Positions 1 through 17,534 of a stretch of DNA of 64,000 nucleotides are shown here, one piece after another; the stretch's first letter is position 1; the number at the start of each line of letters is the position of its first letter. The notes beneath the pieces are model-generated. The model saw only the letters and a list, made by a program, of their open reading frames with translations, ran no database searches and was not told the origin of the DNA. The DNA lies in the NCBI GenBank assembly GCA_963082975.1, contig OY720349.1, positions 61,750,501 through 61,814,500 of the forward strand. The letters run 5' to 3'. The DNA comes from Labia minor (taxonomy: Eukaryota; Arthropoda; Insecta; Dermaptera; Spongiphoridae). Position numbers and translations under genes: made by a program.

Positions 1-1
1 T

Positions 2-4902
<4,901 letters not shown>

Positions 4903-6116
4903 CTCTACGTTTGATGAATGGCACTGTCGTTTTAATCGAAAGGTTTTTTTTAATTAAACCGAGTTCACTGATAGAGAGGGAATGTGAGAAATCGAATGAT
5001 TCCAATCGACGAATTCAATTACAAGCAAACAAAATAACAATCACTATAAAGAGTATAAATTGAAAATAAAAATATAGAAAAAAACACAGCCTCTTAGAGA
5101 TTTCAATAGATTCATTTTCATATTTAAATAAATTATAGAATAATTAAAATATTATTTATCAGAAAGTTTAAATTATACTATATTATTTTATTATTATTTT
5201 ACTAGTAAGTTGGATAAAGAAAGGAAATAGATTTTTTCAATTTTTATTTAAGCTAACAGTTTTTCAGATCTTTTTTCAATGAAAAATCTTGTTTTTTAAA
5301 AAATAAAAATGGAATATAAAAGTTCTGGGTATTATTAGGTTTGTATAAGTACACATACATTGCTTTAATTCGCTCCCAACTCAACTTCCGCAATGCAGGC
5401 AAATAAATGGTTGCTCCCCTAAGATTTTGATGTTTAATCTTAAGACTAATTTAGAACGAATTTATGTAAAATTAAAAAACAGATATATCTTATGCCAGGG
5501 AAGGCCAAAGATAATTTTAATAATTATAAAAAAAAATGATTTTATTTTAATCATTAATTAATTTTTAAATTATAATAAATTTCATATATATATATATATA
5601 TATATAATATTATTTTATAAAAAAATTTATGAATATAAAATAGAATTTATAATAAATAATGTACCTGATTTATTAATGGGATATGGATTGAAAATAAATA
5701 GAAATACATTTTATTATTTAAAATAATTACAAATGTTTATAAAATAAGTTAGCTATATTAGGAATGGTAGTAAAAAATTAGTATAACTTAAAAATAATTA
5801 AAAATATTAAAACATATGCATTTATATATTTTTTTACTTAGTAGGAAATTTGACATACTAAAAATATATATATAATATAATACTTTTTAGTGCAAGTTTG
5901 TTTATTTGTTTTTGACATGTTAATTATTTCATAAACTTCATTTATAATTATAAGTTTTTGTCATGGAGAAAGAAAAGGTATTCCCCCACTTTAGCTTAGG
6001 CTATATTTTTTCCATTTGGCAATGAATTTATTAATATATATATATATATATAAAATAGGATTTTTTTAATTTTATATTTATAAATAAATAATTTAATATA
6101 TTATTTAATAATTATT
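4903..6116. promoter_or_regulatory. 5' flank of beta-tubulin and AT-rich intergenic DNA
   Basis: On the minus strand an arthropod-style initiator, ATCAGTG, lies at about 4972-4966. It would give a 5' UTR of about 67 nt. I see no TATA box about 30 bp upstream. Beyond about 5070 the DNA is AT-rich with a TA microsatellite near 5586-5606 and shows no gene. The start site is inferred from the motif alone. Confidence 0.3.
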
Positions 6117-6290
6117 ATATATTGAAGACCAAGGACATGGTGGGTGGATAATGTAGAAAGAGACATGAGAGAGATGAGAGAGGGTAGGGATTGGAGGTTG
6201 TGGCTCAGAATAGGGATACTTGGAGAAATGTAGTTGTTGCGGCCAAGAACTTTCAAGTTCCGTAAATCCACAGAGATAGAGAGATAGATA
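6117..6290 (+). mobile_element. LINE 3' fragment (ORF2 C-terminal end plus tail)
   Basis: Sense copy of the segment seen antisense at 46.4 kb. It has 'gaagaccaaggacatggtgg', then sequence matching the DWR...A(Q)N(R)D(A)W...AAKNF coding end, then 'ccacagagatagagagata' leading into a GATA-like tail. The copy is 5'-truncated and coding only in pieces. Confidence 0.7.
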
Positions 6291-8569
6291 TATAATAATT
6301 ATTATTGATATAATATTTAAGTGATTATTGGTGGATTGATCAATTTGACAGTAATGTTTCATAAAAAGAAAATCAGAAATCTATTTTATAGATTTTCCCT
6401 TTATTAAAAATAAATTAATAAATTTTGAATTCAAATAATAGCTTTCTATAGTGATTTTTAACTGAATTTGCTGAGAGTATTATCATTAACTAAAATAAAT
6501 ATATAAATTAATCTTAACTCTTATATGAAATAATTTTATTCAATTATTTACTTTTTTACTTCTTCAATCAATTAAATACAATTTAGTGCATTTTTCATAA
6601 GTTCATAATATCACACTTCTAAATAATACTAATTAATTAATATTATAATCATTATTCAGAAATATTGAATTATTAAATTACTTATTCAAAATTTTCAAAT
6701 TTTTGTAGTTTTTATTAATAATTAATAAATAAATAAATTTATTTTATTAGAAATGAATTATCAATTTGAGTTTGATAAATTTCTAATGACTAAAAGCATA
6801 TTAGAAAATCCCTTGAATAATATAATCCTGATTCTTTTGAAACAAGAACATTAAGATTGCTGTGTGGTGGTGGAAAGATTAAAATGAGTCGAGAATGAAG
6901 AGGGAGATACCCTTTTAAATGAAATTCAGCAAATAAAACTCGTCTCTTTATAAAAGAGTCAGTATAATATGTATGCTCTAGACTCTTTTTGAGATAAATT
7001 AGAATATTTGGAAATTTGGTTAAAAAATTCACATTGAAGGAAAACAATTAGAAAAAAAAAACCTATCTATATAATTTGTTTAATTAAATCATTCCAATTA
7101 TTTTATTTATTTATTTTTTTATTATAGGTAAAGTGAAACAAAACATATTATTTAAGTTGAAAACTTAGTTTAAATGTAGATATTTAGTAAATTTTGCTTA
7201 TTGAAAGTTCTTTCAATGTCTATCAACTGTTGTAGTTCGTCCATTGTAGGAGAAACTTTCATTAATTTCATCTTTGGTCTAGGGTCATTGGTTTTATTAC
7301 TTAAAGTTCTATTCATTCGATGTTATTCAAGGCGTATCCTTGTCCGGAGATACTTTGCAAACTCCTAATCATCTGGAGGACCTTTTCCTTTGTATTTTGG
7401 AACCATACTATTATAAATATAGAATAGTTAAATGTATATATTTTTACAATGACAAAATTCATCAAAAGTTTGTAGTGTATAAATTGTTGTAATTGTATAA
7501 TTTTTTATTTATTTTTTTTAAACTTACCTTCTATGTTCTTTTTAGTTTTTAATTTTTATTATTCATAATAACTATATATTAACTGGATGAAAAATTTTAT
7601 TTAAATATCTTTATTATAAATACTAATCTATATAATTAAAAGACTACGCAATCCTTAATTGATTAATATTTTCTAAAACAAAGTAAGTAATATTTTTTAT
7701 ATTTAAATTTATATTTTGAAAAATAGTGCAATTTGCAAATTTGAGTGAAAACTAAGATCCAAATGAGAGAAAACGCCGACTGTGTGGGCTAAAGAAAGAA
7801 GAGCACGATGCTTATCTCGAAAAAAAAGTAAAATAAGTCTAATCGTTGTAAATATCACTAAAAAGTAGTAATAAACATCTGGGAATGCGCAAGCTTGCAT
7901 TGCCAAAACGAACTTAAGTTCGGATTAATTTAAGTTATAAATAAGTCAAGATTAAATATAAATATTATTGAATATTTTTATTTATTAGTGTTATAAATAA
8001 AAATATTAATAAAAATTTTTTTATGTTCACTGGAATCGATGATTGTCACGAATAAATATAAATGACGTCACTATAATAATAAATATTAAAAATTTCAACT
8101 TTGGACGCCATTTTGACCATGTTCCCGAGGGGGTATCAAAAAATGGAAGGCACTTTACATTACTACTTTTCGATGCTCTTTCCGAATCTGAAGTCAGAAT
8201 TTCAAAATTTTGAGTTTGATGTCGGACAGAACGACAGACTGATCGATTTTATAAACTCACTTAAGGTCGTTGAAAATTTATAAGGTAGCTGTTATGTATT
8301 TGTGGTTTGCAGTGAGTGAATGGAATGAGGGGAGTTGGATCATAGCATTCTGTTATGTTTATATTTATGTGAGATGTAAATAAACAAATGAAAATATAGT
8401 TTTTGCTTTTAAATGTTATAAGTGTAGTTTATTTGCTATTTAAGTTTAAATACACAACAGTAGCTTTTTTTTATCATTGGTTTATTAAATCAAGTTCATT
8501 TTTCTGAGGGTATCTATACAAGGAGTTATATACACTGAACCCCGTCGTTGACATGAATATTTTAATATA
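6291..8569. other. AT-rich intergenic stretch
   Basis: No gene recognised. A less AT-rich segment at about 8090-8290 has a 60-codon open frame without a good start, family likeness or codon signal. It is probably repeat-derived because a short GACGTCA-containing lead-in occurs also in families 1 and 3. Confidence 0.5.
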
Positions 8570-8678
8570 CTTATTGAATTAAAATGAATTAAAACCTTTC
8601 GCATACAGACTTTCAACAAATTACTAGGCATTACAAAGCGGGTACAGGGGGCAGAGCGAAGGGGATTTGAGAAGCTAG
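8570..8678 (+). mobile_element. Helitron 3' end
   Basis: Shares 'catacagactttcaacaaat', 'gggtacagggggcagagc' and the closing AGCTAG with the copy at 17.4 kb and, inverted, with 56.3 kb. It ends in CTAG followed by T. That fits the Helitron rule of a CTRR terminus next to a host T. No 5' end was found nearby. Confidence 0.65.
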
Positions 8679-11600
8679 TAATTTATAAAACGTTTATGAA
8701 ATTTGTGAAATTTGATCCTTTCTCCACAGAGATTTAAAATAAAATTAATCATATTTAATTAATATTATATTTAATTCTATCATTTGATATTTCAATAAGA
8801 TAATAAAAAGCCTGAAAAATATCATTCAAACATCAAATTGGAAACCAGGACAGTTCTGATCTCTTCATAATTAAAAAGATTGAATCTTAAATTTAAATAA
8901 ATAAAAAAAAAATGTATGTGGAAAAATAAAAGTTTTTAGAAAGTTCATAAAATTCGAATATCATATGCATCCAACTCTGAACAACAAATGAATTAATGTG
9001 TAATTCCTTTGGGTGCTAAAAACATTAAACTAAAACAAGGTCATAAAATTAATGACTTTTGTGTTTTGGTTCATTTTTGGATAACAAAACAGAAGAGAAA
9101 AATATTTCAATAATTTACTAAACTAAATAATAAATGCTTTATATAATACATATATATTTAACATACTTAGATTTTTAAAGGACATATATCCAAACATAAA
9201 CAAATCTGTTTTTTTAAAGATCAGTTCAGTTGAAGATTAAATTAATAATTATTTATTTAATAAATAGAATAAAATATAAATAAAATCAGAAAGTGAAAAT
9301 TTAAATTTTGATTTTTGATAAGCATTAATAAATAGCTATTAATTATGTGACTTCAGAAATTAAGAAATTATACAAATATATTCAAAAGATAGAAAATGTG
9401 TAGATTTAAATATCATATAAATTATATATAAATAATAAATATACTAAAACTTATTGGAATGGCTGTTAAAAAGATAAATCTATTATTAATAGATTAATTG
9501 AATAAATTAATAAAAGATCGATCAAATCTGTAGATTGCGGGTTGTCTTATTGAAATATTGCGAAACTCTTTTAATTTAATTATATTAATAATAATAATTA
9601 TATTAGATTTAACCGTAGCCACTGGTAGAAAGATTTTAATAAGTTATCTAGACTAAAATACTAAGCTTCCAATTTTGAGAGTTGTTAAGAAAAAAGTTTC
9701 AGATGATGGTGCAACAACGGAAATGCGCATAAAGCAAATATATCAATAAACTCGAAACTTCACCGCGAACGTTTTTTTATATTTTTACCAACCGACGATA
9801 GAAAGGGAGATATTGTTTAAGATTAATTTTCGTCAAGATAACTATAAATTGTACTAAAATGTTTTTTCATTATTATATATTTGTACCCATTTGAATTATT
9901 AACCGATCTTTCTAAAATATGTTGAAGGTGACGACGAGGTCCCTTCCTTAACCCCCGCTGGAAGCTGGCGCACAAAACGTTTTTAGGATGTCACGTGAGT
10001 CGTCATAGGTGGTCTATGTCGTGAATCTGTTTTGTGCTTGTTGCCACACATATATCTATATATAATTCTAATAGCAAATAAATAACTTACGAATTTGTAT
10101 AAATCAAAGTAGAAAAAGTAAAAAATAAATACTTTGGTTCGAAATAGAATTTACTGGAAAACATAACTAAAGGATTTGGACATTAGTTTATTAAATACCA
10201 TACATGTACATGTATATTTAAAATATTATCTAATAAAACAAGCATTTTAGCTGTCCTTGTTTAGAAAAAGATTATCATCAATGAATTGATATTTGAGAGG
10301 TATAAATTCACCATTTCCAATATTTCTTTTACATTATTTTAATTTCGATGAGAAATACACTAATAATTTGGTTAGAGATAAGAGATATTTATCTAAAAAT
10401 GATAAAAGCCCTTAAGCTATCATGGCCGGACCTCCCCCTTTTCTACTCTGTAAAATGACATAGATTTATGGACATGAAAGCCCAACTATCATTGATCGTC
10501 CGACTGATTTTGCACTCGGTCTCCTTCCTCCAAGGGGTGAATGACGTAGAGAAAGGGGTTGATTTCAGCCCTTTGTTTTGCTGAATTTTTCCGCCAGTAA
10601 CCACATCATCAGAAATGACAGATTTAAAATGACAATAAAATTGTTTTATCACTTAATTTAGAGACAGAATTTTATAATTATTAGTAAACAAGTAGTTGTT
10701 CAACAAACATCAAAATTTGGTTTATCCAGAAATATACGATATTACAATAAAATATTTCAATATCACCCTTTATTTCAAATTTATTACAATTGTTTTGAAA
10801 ATTGATTAACCTCAAAGGCACTTAATTTGTAAATAACCAATTATTGAGGAGATTTTCTTAATCTAGTCATTGAAAAAATATCCAAATACCATTGGTCAAT
10901 CATAAATTATCTATTTTATTTAATTTCTTAAATGCTTAATAAATGTAGATATTCAATTTATGTTCTTGAAATCTATTATGTCAACAACTTATGCTTGATT
11001 TGGAGTGAGCAGGATCTGATTAGATCTTCTAAGTCAATTACTATAAAATAGATTGGTTACTGGTATAGGATAGTAGACCTTGCTTCCCCTAACTTCATTA
11101 GAATGCCTAGTAGGCATTGTTAAAACAGTGAAATTTAATAATCAATATCGATAATAAATCCCTGAATTACAATATACAATTTAATAAAAGAGTTAAATGA
11201 AGTAAAACTCTTTTGTTGTTAGGAACTGGATAATTTTTTAATTTTTTTTTTAATCAACAATTCCCTTTCTCATGTTTAATTTCCCGTTTTGAATAAATAA
11301 AATAAATAAATAATAAACAAAAGTTATAAATTAAATTATCCAAAAGTTTTACTAAGTTGTTAAAGTTAAAGTTATTAATAAAATAATAAATAAAAAAATT
11401 TATTTGAATAAATATTTTACAAGAAGGTTTTATCAAATAGGTGAAAGTGGTGTAGAGTGGTGTGATACACGGTGTGTTTTAGGCTCGTTTATTTCCTCTC
11501 CAGTAAATAAAGAAAAAACAAATCATTTTCCATTTCAAGAAATGAACTTGATTTTTCATCTTTATTTATCTCTCTTTTACCATCGAACTTTTTCTTAACA

Positions 11601-12189
11601 ATCTCAATATATATATTACTTTTATCTTTTACATGAACGAATATTTTAATTTAAATAAGAAACAGTACATTAATTTTCTTCTGGAATGTATTTAGATTAT
11701 CCTTTAAATTTCAAAGTTAATTTAGTTGGTAATAGCCTAGACAGGATGATATCACCTTTAGGAGCTGATTTTCTATCGGCTTTGTAGTCATCCACCGGCT
11801 TCCTCCCCATGTAAATTCATTTCCTTTCATTTACTAAAATTCTCTATTTAGAATCCTTAGAATGTAATTAATCCAATATTTATCTTTATTTAACAGGATA
11901 TAAACCTCAAGTTAATGGAGGTTTTTGGTCTGATAATTGAGAAATTAAATAAGAAGTGTATTATTTTCATAAAATGAGATGAGCTCCAGACTCTCTCTCT
12001 CTCTCTCTTCATCTCCTGAAATTTAGAAACTGGATTGTAGAAATACAAAGAATGAACTCTAATCATTTCATCGATCAGAACAATTTCTAATATATAGTTT
12101 TTCATTAGAAGTTTTCGTCCAAAATTGTTATATACTCTAATATGGATTGAGTAGGTTAAAAACAATTGAGCTTCCAACCTGCCAATAAA
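8679..12189. other. AT-rich intergenic stretch with small repeat scraps
   Basis: No gene recognised. About 35 bp at 9785-9822 match the 'accgaccgacgatagtaagg' piece of family 1. Two islands are less AT-rich: about 9925-10045, and about 10425-10640, which is open for 69 codons on the minus strand with no domain I know. A CT run lies at 11991-12008. Either island could be conserved non-coding DNA or an old repeat. Confidence 0.45.
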
Positions 12190-12602
12190 TTTTGTCTGAC
12201 TCCTGCCAGTTATAAATACCGACTCGCCAGTTATGATATCGGCGTTAATTGTGATATCGTCCGTTATAATAAACGGCTATGCCAATTATATCTTTACCTT
12301 AACCACTGGGATGATGAGTAATTAGAAGGTAGAATAAAAGAGACAATATTTGATTCAAGAAGGAAAAATATATTTATTTATGAACTAGACTAAGTTACAA
12401 TCATTAAATGGCCGAAAGGTGGGAAATGAGTATCGAGGAATCATTAAAACGTCTCTACTGCATTCTGTCTCTATGTCTGTGTACACTCTAACTCTAATTG
12501 GACTATAACTAAAACTACATTTTGTCTGAACTGTCCCTAACTCTCAACGACATCTTATAACTTATAAGTTATGGAGAGGGGTCAGTTTCAGGGGTGTGAC
12601 AT
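12190..12602 (-). mobile_element. Possible solo LTR, fossil
   Basis: Read on the minus strand the block starts TGTCACACCCC and contains an AATAAA-type signal near a 'ccttcttgaatcaa' stretch, as in many Gypsy-type LTRs. No internal region or second LTR is present. The far boundary and any target duplication could not be fixed. The family is tentative. Confidence 0.35.
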
Positions 12603-12655
12603 CCAAGTGAGAAAAATTACCCCCTTTCCAAAAAGTCAAGTGTAATAGTCTATTT

Positions 12656-15600
12656 CATAGGTTCTTAAACTTATGTACTCCACGGACCCCCACTTGAAAA
12701 AATTTTTTTTGACGGACCCCCATCACAACTTTAGGTACTTTACGTCATTTTATTAATTAATTTCTGGCTTACGATCTCATAAGGACAAGGATATATGATG
12801 AATATTTCTAACAGTGATTGGTGAATAACGATTTTTTTGCATATTGTAGAACACATTTTATTAGAAATTATAATATTGAAGAAAGAAAATACAAACATTG
12901 TCATAGCAACAAATCTCACAAATTATAATGGGTACTTACATTAAATTCATATAAATATTTTATAATTTTTTTCAGAAAATATTAAATAAGAAATATTTTA
13001 AAAAATAACTGCATCTATCTCATTAAATATAACTTACATATTTAATGATGTATGCAGTTGTTTTCTTGAAACAAGAATCTCAATATCTGGCTTAATATTG
13101 GAAACTTTTAATCTAAGATCCGGCTCTACATTTAATTTGTTTCTATATTTAGACTTAATATAAAATAGTACCGAAAAAGCTTGTTCGCATAAATATGTTG
13201 TGCAGAATGGAATCAAGTGTTGAAGTGCTTTATTTGCAAGCGCAGGATAATCTGACCTGAGAAGTAACCAAAAGTTGCTCAATTCAGTTTTGTTAAATTT
13301 TAGTTTATAAGTTGTATCACATGATAATTCCACGAGAATATCTTGTTCAGGTGCAGATAAATGTTTAGTATTTGTAATTTCCATATTAAATGGATCTCTG
13401 ATCCAGTTATTGCAAGGATCAGGAGTAGAAAAATACTTCCTGAAGTTGCTTTTCAAAGTAATTAAATGTTCAACAAATAATTGACGCGTTTGATTAAGCA
13501 ATTTTTCACTGGAGCTTTCTATGAAATCATTGAGAGTTGGAAAAGACTCATATACACCGTTCTGGATGCGTTTCGACCACAAGTCGATTTTTTTAATCAT
13601 TGCTTCTATTTTATCTTCAACTTTAAATATATTTACAACAGTACCTTGCAGGCTCAAATTAAGTTCGTTCAATTTTGTAAAAATATCAGTCAAGTAAGCC
13701 ACCTTAGCTAACCAGATAAAATCATTGAAACATTCGGTCAGTTCAAAATGCGCATCTATTAAAAACAATCGTATTTCATCTCGAAGCTCAAAAAGGCGAA
13801 TGAGTACTTTCCCGCGGGACAACCAACGTACATCTGTATGTAATAATAAATGTGTATGTTGACTACCCATTTCCTCACACAAAATTTTAAAAACTCTGGA
13901 ATTAAGTGGACGAGCCTTAATGAAATTGACAATTTTAACTACTTCGTCTAATGTTCTTTTCAAATCTGGTGACATATTTTTGGCTGCTAATGATTCTCTG
14001 TGAATGCAGCAATGATTCCAAACAACCTGAGGCGCAACATTTTTAATAAGAGCAATCAATCCAGTTCTTGTACCTGACATTGCACGAGCACCATCAGTGC
14101 AAATTCCAACACATTTTGGCCACTCTATTTCATTTTCGGTTATAAAATTATTCAAACTGTTAAATATGTCATTAGCTGTCGTTCGTGAAGGTAGTGAATC
14201 ACAAAACAATACATCTTCTTGTATTTGATTTTCAAACTCATATCTAATGAAAGCTAACAAATTGGCATTATTAGTGACATCAGTACTTTCATCCAATTGT
14301 AATGAGTAATAGTGACTTTTGCGCACTCTCGATATTAATTCTTCTTTTATATTACATGACATGTCTTCAATCCTATTCTTAACCGTATCATTTGATAATG
14401 AAATCAAATTTATATCGTTTGCTGCTTTAGTTCCTAACATTATATTTGTAATTACTTTTGTAGCAGGAAGAATTAATTGCTCTGCTATATTATGCGGCTT
14501 TCCTGCTTTAGCAATAAGTAGAGCTACTTCATATGATGCCATTACTGCTTTCTTACTCATACCACCAGATCCCGTCTTTACCATCAATTTCTGACTTGAA
14601 TTAAGTTCTTCTTTTTTCATTTTAAAAAATTCGATAGACTTACTAACATGCTCGCTGTGCTTTGTTTGTAAATGACGTCTGAGATTAGCAGGTTTCATAC
14701 TTTCATTGGATAAACTTTCCTGACATAGAACGCAGACTGGTCTTTCCACATCATTGTTGCAAATATAAGTAAATCCAAATGATAAATAATCATCCGAATA
14801 TTTTCTAGTTTTGCGTTTCTTGGTAGAGTTTGCTGTTGATGCCTCATCATCTGATTCTTTCCGTTTCTGTGTTGAACCAGTTTGTAGCCAACGATCCATT
14901 TTATGGAGTAATTTATTAACATTGAACTACAATAATATAAATATAATATAAATATAATATAAATATAACGAATTATTATTTACTAGCTATGTTTTAATAT
15001 GATTTTAAATGAATGTTTTAATATCATTTTAAATGAATGTTTTAAATCATTTTAATAAATGTTTTAAATCATTTTAAATAAATGATTTAAATCATTTTAA
15101 ATAAATGATTTAATATCATTTTAAATGAATATTAATTTATATAATAAATATATTTCGTAATTTGATTCTAAAATATTATTAATTTCGTAATTTGATTCTA
15201 AAATATTATTAAAATAAATATTTTTTATTCATAAAACTAACTTATACTTACTCTCAAAAACAGCCTTTCTGGGAAATTGCAAAATGTGTTTAGTGTTTTT
15301 ATAAAATAATGATCATGCAAATTACACTAAAAATTAAAAAAAATTATTAGCTATAATAAACTATTATTAGCTATAATTTAATTATAATTAATTAAATTAA
15401 TAAAAATAATTTAAAGATACAACTCGTTGAGAAATGAACTTATAATTAACATTAATAAAAATAATTTAAAGATACAACTCGTTGAGAAATGAACTTATAA
15501 TTAACATTTGCTTTAAAACTGTTTAAAACCCCAGAGTGGACGCTGACAATTTGGGTTTTTCCGGGTAAGACTGTCCCCTCCCCTGGTTTTCCCCAATAAC

Positions 15601-15973
15601 AAAGTGAAAGAAAATTCCCTTATATGCCTCCCCTTCCGGGCCCCTAAGAGGGGTTATTTTAAAGGAACAATCGAAAAATGATTTTAAATGAATGAATGGA
15701 TGAAAATTCAAATTTTATATATAGTTTTTTATATATGTTTATTTATTCACAAAAAATTAATTGACATAATTATCAATTTAATAAAATAAAATAGTATTAT
15801 TAATAGTATTAAATTATAGCCGTAATTCTCTAGGAGGATATAGTTACACAATGAACTTTAAATATTTATATATGTATATATTTTTACGATGATTTTTTTC
15901 CGAGGACCGCGGACCCCCAGTAAAGGCTTCGCGGACCCCCAGGGGTCCGCGGACCACAGTTTAAGAACCACTG
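12656..15973 (-). mobile_element. Complete-looking hAT transposon (3,318 bp) with 8-bp target duplication
   Basis: The left end is CATAGGTTCTTAAAC. The right end reads GTTTAAGAACCACTG, giving a terminal inverted repeat of about 15 bp with two mismatches. Both sides carry gtctattt (12648-12655 and 15974-15981), an exact 8-bp duplication typical of hAT insertion. Subterminal 'cggacccc' motifs occur near both ends. One intronless transposase gene (13034-14899) fills most of the element. The 15.0-15.5 kb part has small tandem duplications, including a 55-60 bp unit repeated at about 15393-15508. The exact duplication and open frame suggest recent insertion. Confidence 0.95.
13034..14899 (-). CDS. 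hAT transposase with BED zinc finger (ZBED5/FAM200-like), 621 aa
   Basis: Cut-and-paste transposase of the enclosing hAT element. An N-terminal basic stretch (residues 21-33) is followed by a BED-type zinc finger with C56, C59, H76 and H81. The RNase H-like core shows LDESTD (D203) and CTDGA (D269), fitting the first two acidic catalytic residues. CCIHRE (297-302) is the family's conserved CxxH block. The C-terminal hAT dimerisation region includes YPALANKAL and CEQAFS (E572, a plausible third acidic residue). The length of about 620 aa and the absence of introns match ZBED5/FAM200-type transposases. The start at 14899 is chosen because MDRWL with following lysine-rich residues is typical of the group. 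The frame is uninterrupted, so the protein may be functional. It is not a host gene as far as the context shows. Confidence 0.93.
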   Translation of the reverse strand: MDRWLQTGSTQKRKESDDEASTANSTKKRKTRKYSDDYLSFGFTYICNNDVERPVCVLCQESLSNESMKPANLRRHLQTKHSEHVSKSIEFFKMKKEELNSSQKLMVKTGSGGMSKKAVMASYEVALLIAKAGKPHNIAEQLILPATKVITNIMLGTKAANDINLISLSNDTVKNRIEDMSCNIKEELISRVRKSHYYSLQLDESTDVTNNANLLAFIRYEFENQIQEDVLFCDSLPSRTTANDIFNSLNNFITENEIEWPKCVGICTDGARAMSGTRTGLIALIKNVAPQVVWNHCCIHRESLAAKNMSPDLKRTLDEVVKIVNFIKARPLNSRVFKILCEEMGSQHTHLLLHTDVRWLSRGKVLIRLFELRDEIRLFLIDAHFELTECFNDFIWLAKVAYLTDIFTKLNELNLSLQGTVVNIFKVEDKIEAMIKKIDLWSKRIQNGVYESFPTLNDFIESSSEKLLNQTRQLFVEHLITLKSNFRKYFSTPDPCNNWIRDPFNMEITNTKHLSAPEQDILVELSCDTTYKLKFNKTELSNFWLLLRSDYPALANKALQHLIPFCTTYLCEQAFSVLFYIKSKYRNKLNVEPDLRLKVSNIKPDIEILVSRKQLHTSLNM

Positions 15974-15981
15974 GTCTATTT

Positions 15982-17261
15982 TATTATAAATGTGAATTTC
16001 GAGCTATTGAATACAGATATGAATTGGTTTTATTATTGTTACCTGTTTCCAAGCTTCTTTTGTAATATTTTATAGAGAGGACCCTTGAGTCGGCTTGCCA
16101 ATTAAAATAGACCCAAGTTTGTGAAATCGAATTTTAAGACTAAAGATATCATTGACAGTTTATGAGTTATGCCAATTTCGATTACACCCATTCTAATTGT
16201 TTAAGCACGTTCGAGATATTATGTTAATGAATGCGTGCAGACATATAACTTGTTCTAACATAATAGTAACAATTTAAAAGCTTTGAATAGAGCTTTTAAT
16301 GACAAAAAAAATGAATATATTATTTTATATTTTGAAATCACTATGCTGCTACTGAACTCAAAAAAGTTGTTAGGCACAACATACAAATTACTCCAACCAG
16401 AGATACTTTCTATTCTATTTCGTCACTTCTACCATCTGACCGAATTAGTAAATTAAATAATAAAATACATTTATATTAATATTTAAGGTTTAAATGAAAG
16501 ATATTTTTCTTTCTAAGAGGAATAAAAGAAAATCTATATTTAACCCAATATTAGTATTATTTATTCTATAAAGGCATTTCTTGGATGACCCCAGAAAATC
16601 AAATTAGTACGTGGACTTATCTAGAAAATGGAATACCTCCTTTTTTTGTTATTATAATATAGAAAAGGTAAAAAAATCAGTGAAATCTTTAGAAGCATTT
16701 TGGATATACAGGATATTATATAAAGGAGTAAACTTTGTTAATTTATTCAATTTACCAATTTCATTTCTCTGAGGATTTCTATATATATTTTTAATTATAA
16801 AGGATAAATGTTAATTGTTAATATATAAGTATACACAAATTAAATCATTTTAATTTGTTATTAAAAAATAAATAAAATGTTTTTATAAAAATAAAGAATT
16901 TAAGCTATAATCAAAAGGAGACATACATTTGATCTAGGATAAAATTATTTGTTGATTCTGAAGTCAAATGTGAGTTGAACTACTCCGCGCCTTTAATACA
17001 AATATTATTATTTGTTTAAGACTGACTTTTTCAATAAACATAGACGAAATGTTTAGTAAAGATAAATTTGATTTTGAATATTTTTTAAATTCTACAGGAA
17101 GATTAATTATCTTGTGTCTGTATCACACAAAAATATGTATTACTAAAGAAATTTATAATTAATAATATTATTATAAAAAATAGAATCTTAAATAAATTAT
17201 TTATTTATGCTTCGCATTTAAAATACTCGTAAAATATAAAAATACTTAGAAATGCATAGAT
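15982..17261. other. AT-rich intergenic stretch
   Basis: No gene recognised. At about 16335-16480 (+) about 47 codons stay open (AATELKKVVRHN, then TPTRDTFYSI), less AT-rich than the surroundings. It may be a relic of some mobile gene, but I cannot assign it. Confidence 0.4.
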
Positions 17262-17300
17262 CCGTAAAGGCACAGAAATAGATAGATAGATATAACAAAT
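17262..17300 (+). mobile_element. Very short LINE 3' tail
   Basis: 'ccgtaaaggcacagaaatag' followed by a GATA run resembles the last bases plus tetranucleotide tail of the LINE 3' fragments at 6.1 and 24.0 kb. It is too short to be certain. Confidence 0.4.
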
Positions 17301-17394
17301 ACAATAATATATAATATATAATTAATTTACTGATTAAATTAAAATATATTTTAAATAAGAGCTCAAAAAGAAATTAATTTTTTAATATACTAAT

Positions 17395-17512
17395 TGAAAC
17401 AAAATGGATGAAAACTTTTGACATACAGACTTTCAGCCAAATACTATGTATCACTTCGGGGGTATAGGGGGCAGAGCCCCCTGTCTTGGTGCGAAGAGCG
17501 CCGAGCAGCTAG
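17395..17512 (+). mobile_element. Helitron 3' end with hairpin and CTAG
   Basis: Best preserved copy of the terminus also seen at 8.6 kb. It has 'ggcagagccccctg', then a GC stem (GGTGC...GCGCC, loop gaaga), then GAGCAGCTAG. A GC hairpin just before CTRR is the defining 3' signature of Helitrons. The next host base is A rather than the usual T, perhaps by mutation. Confidence 0.7.
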
Positions 17513-17534
17513 AATTTTCATAAAGAGCGTCCCA

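Noticed and set aside
14319-14594. 91-codon open frame opposite the hAT transposase
   Set aside because: Lies fully antisense to the transposase gene and has no domain; shadow of the real frame.
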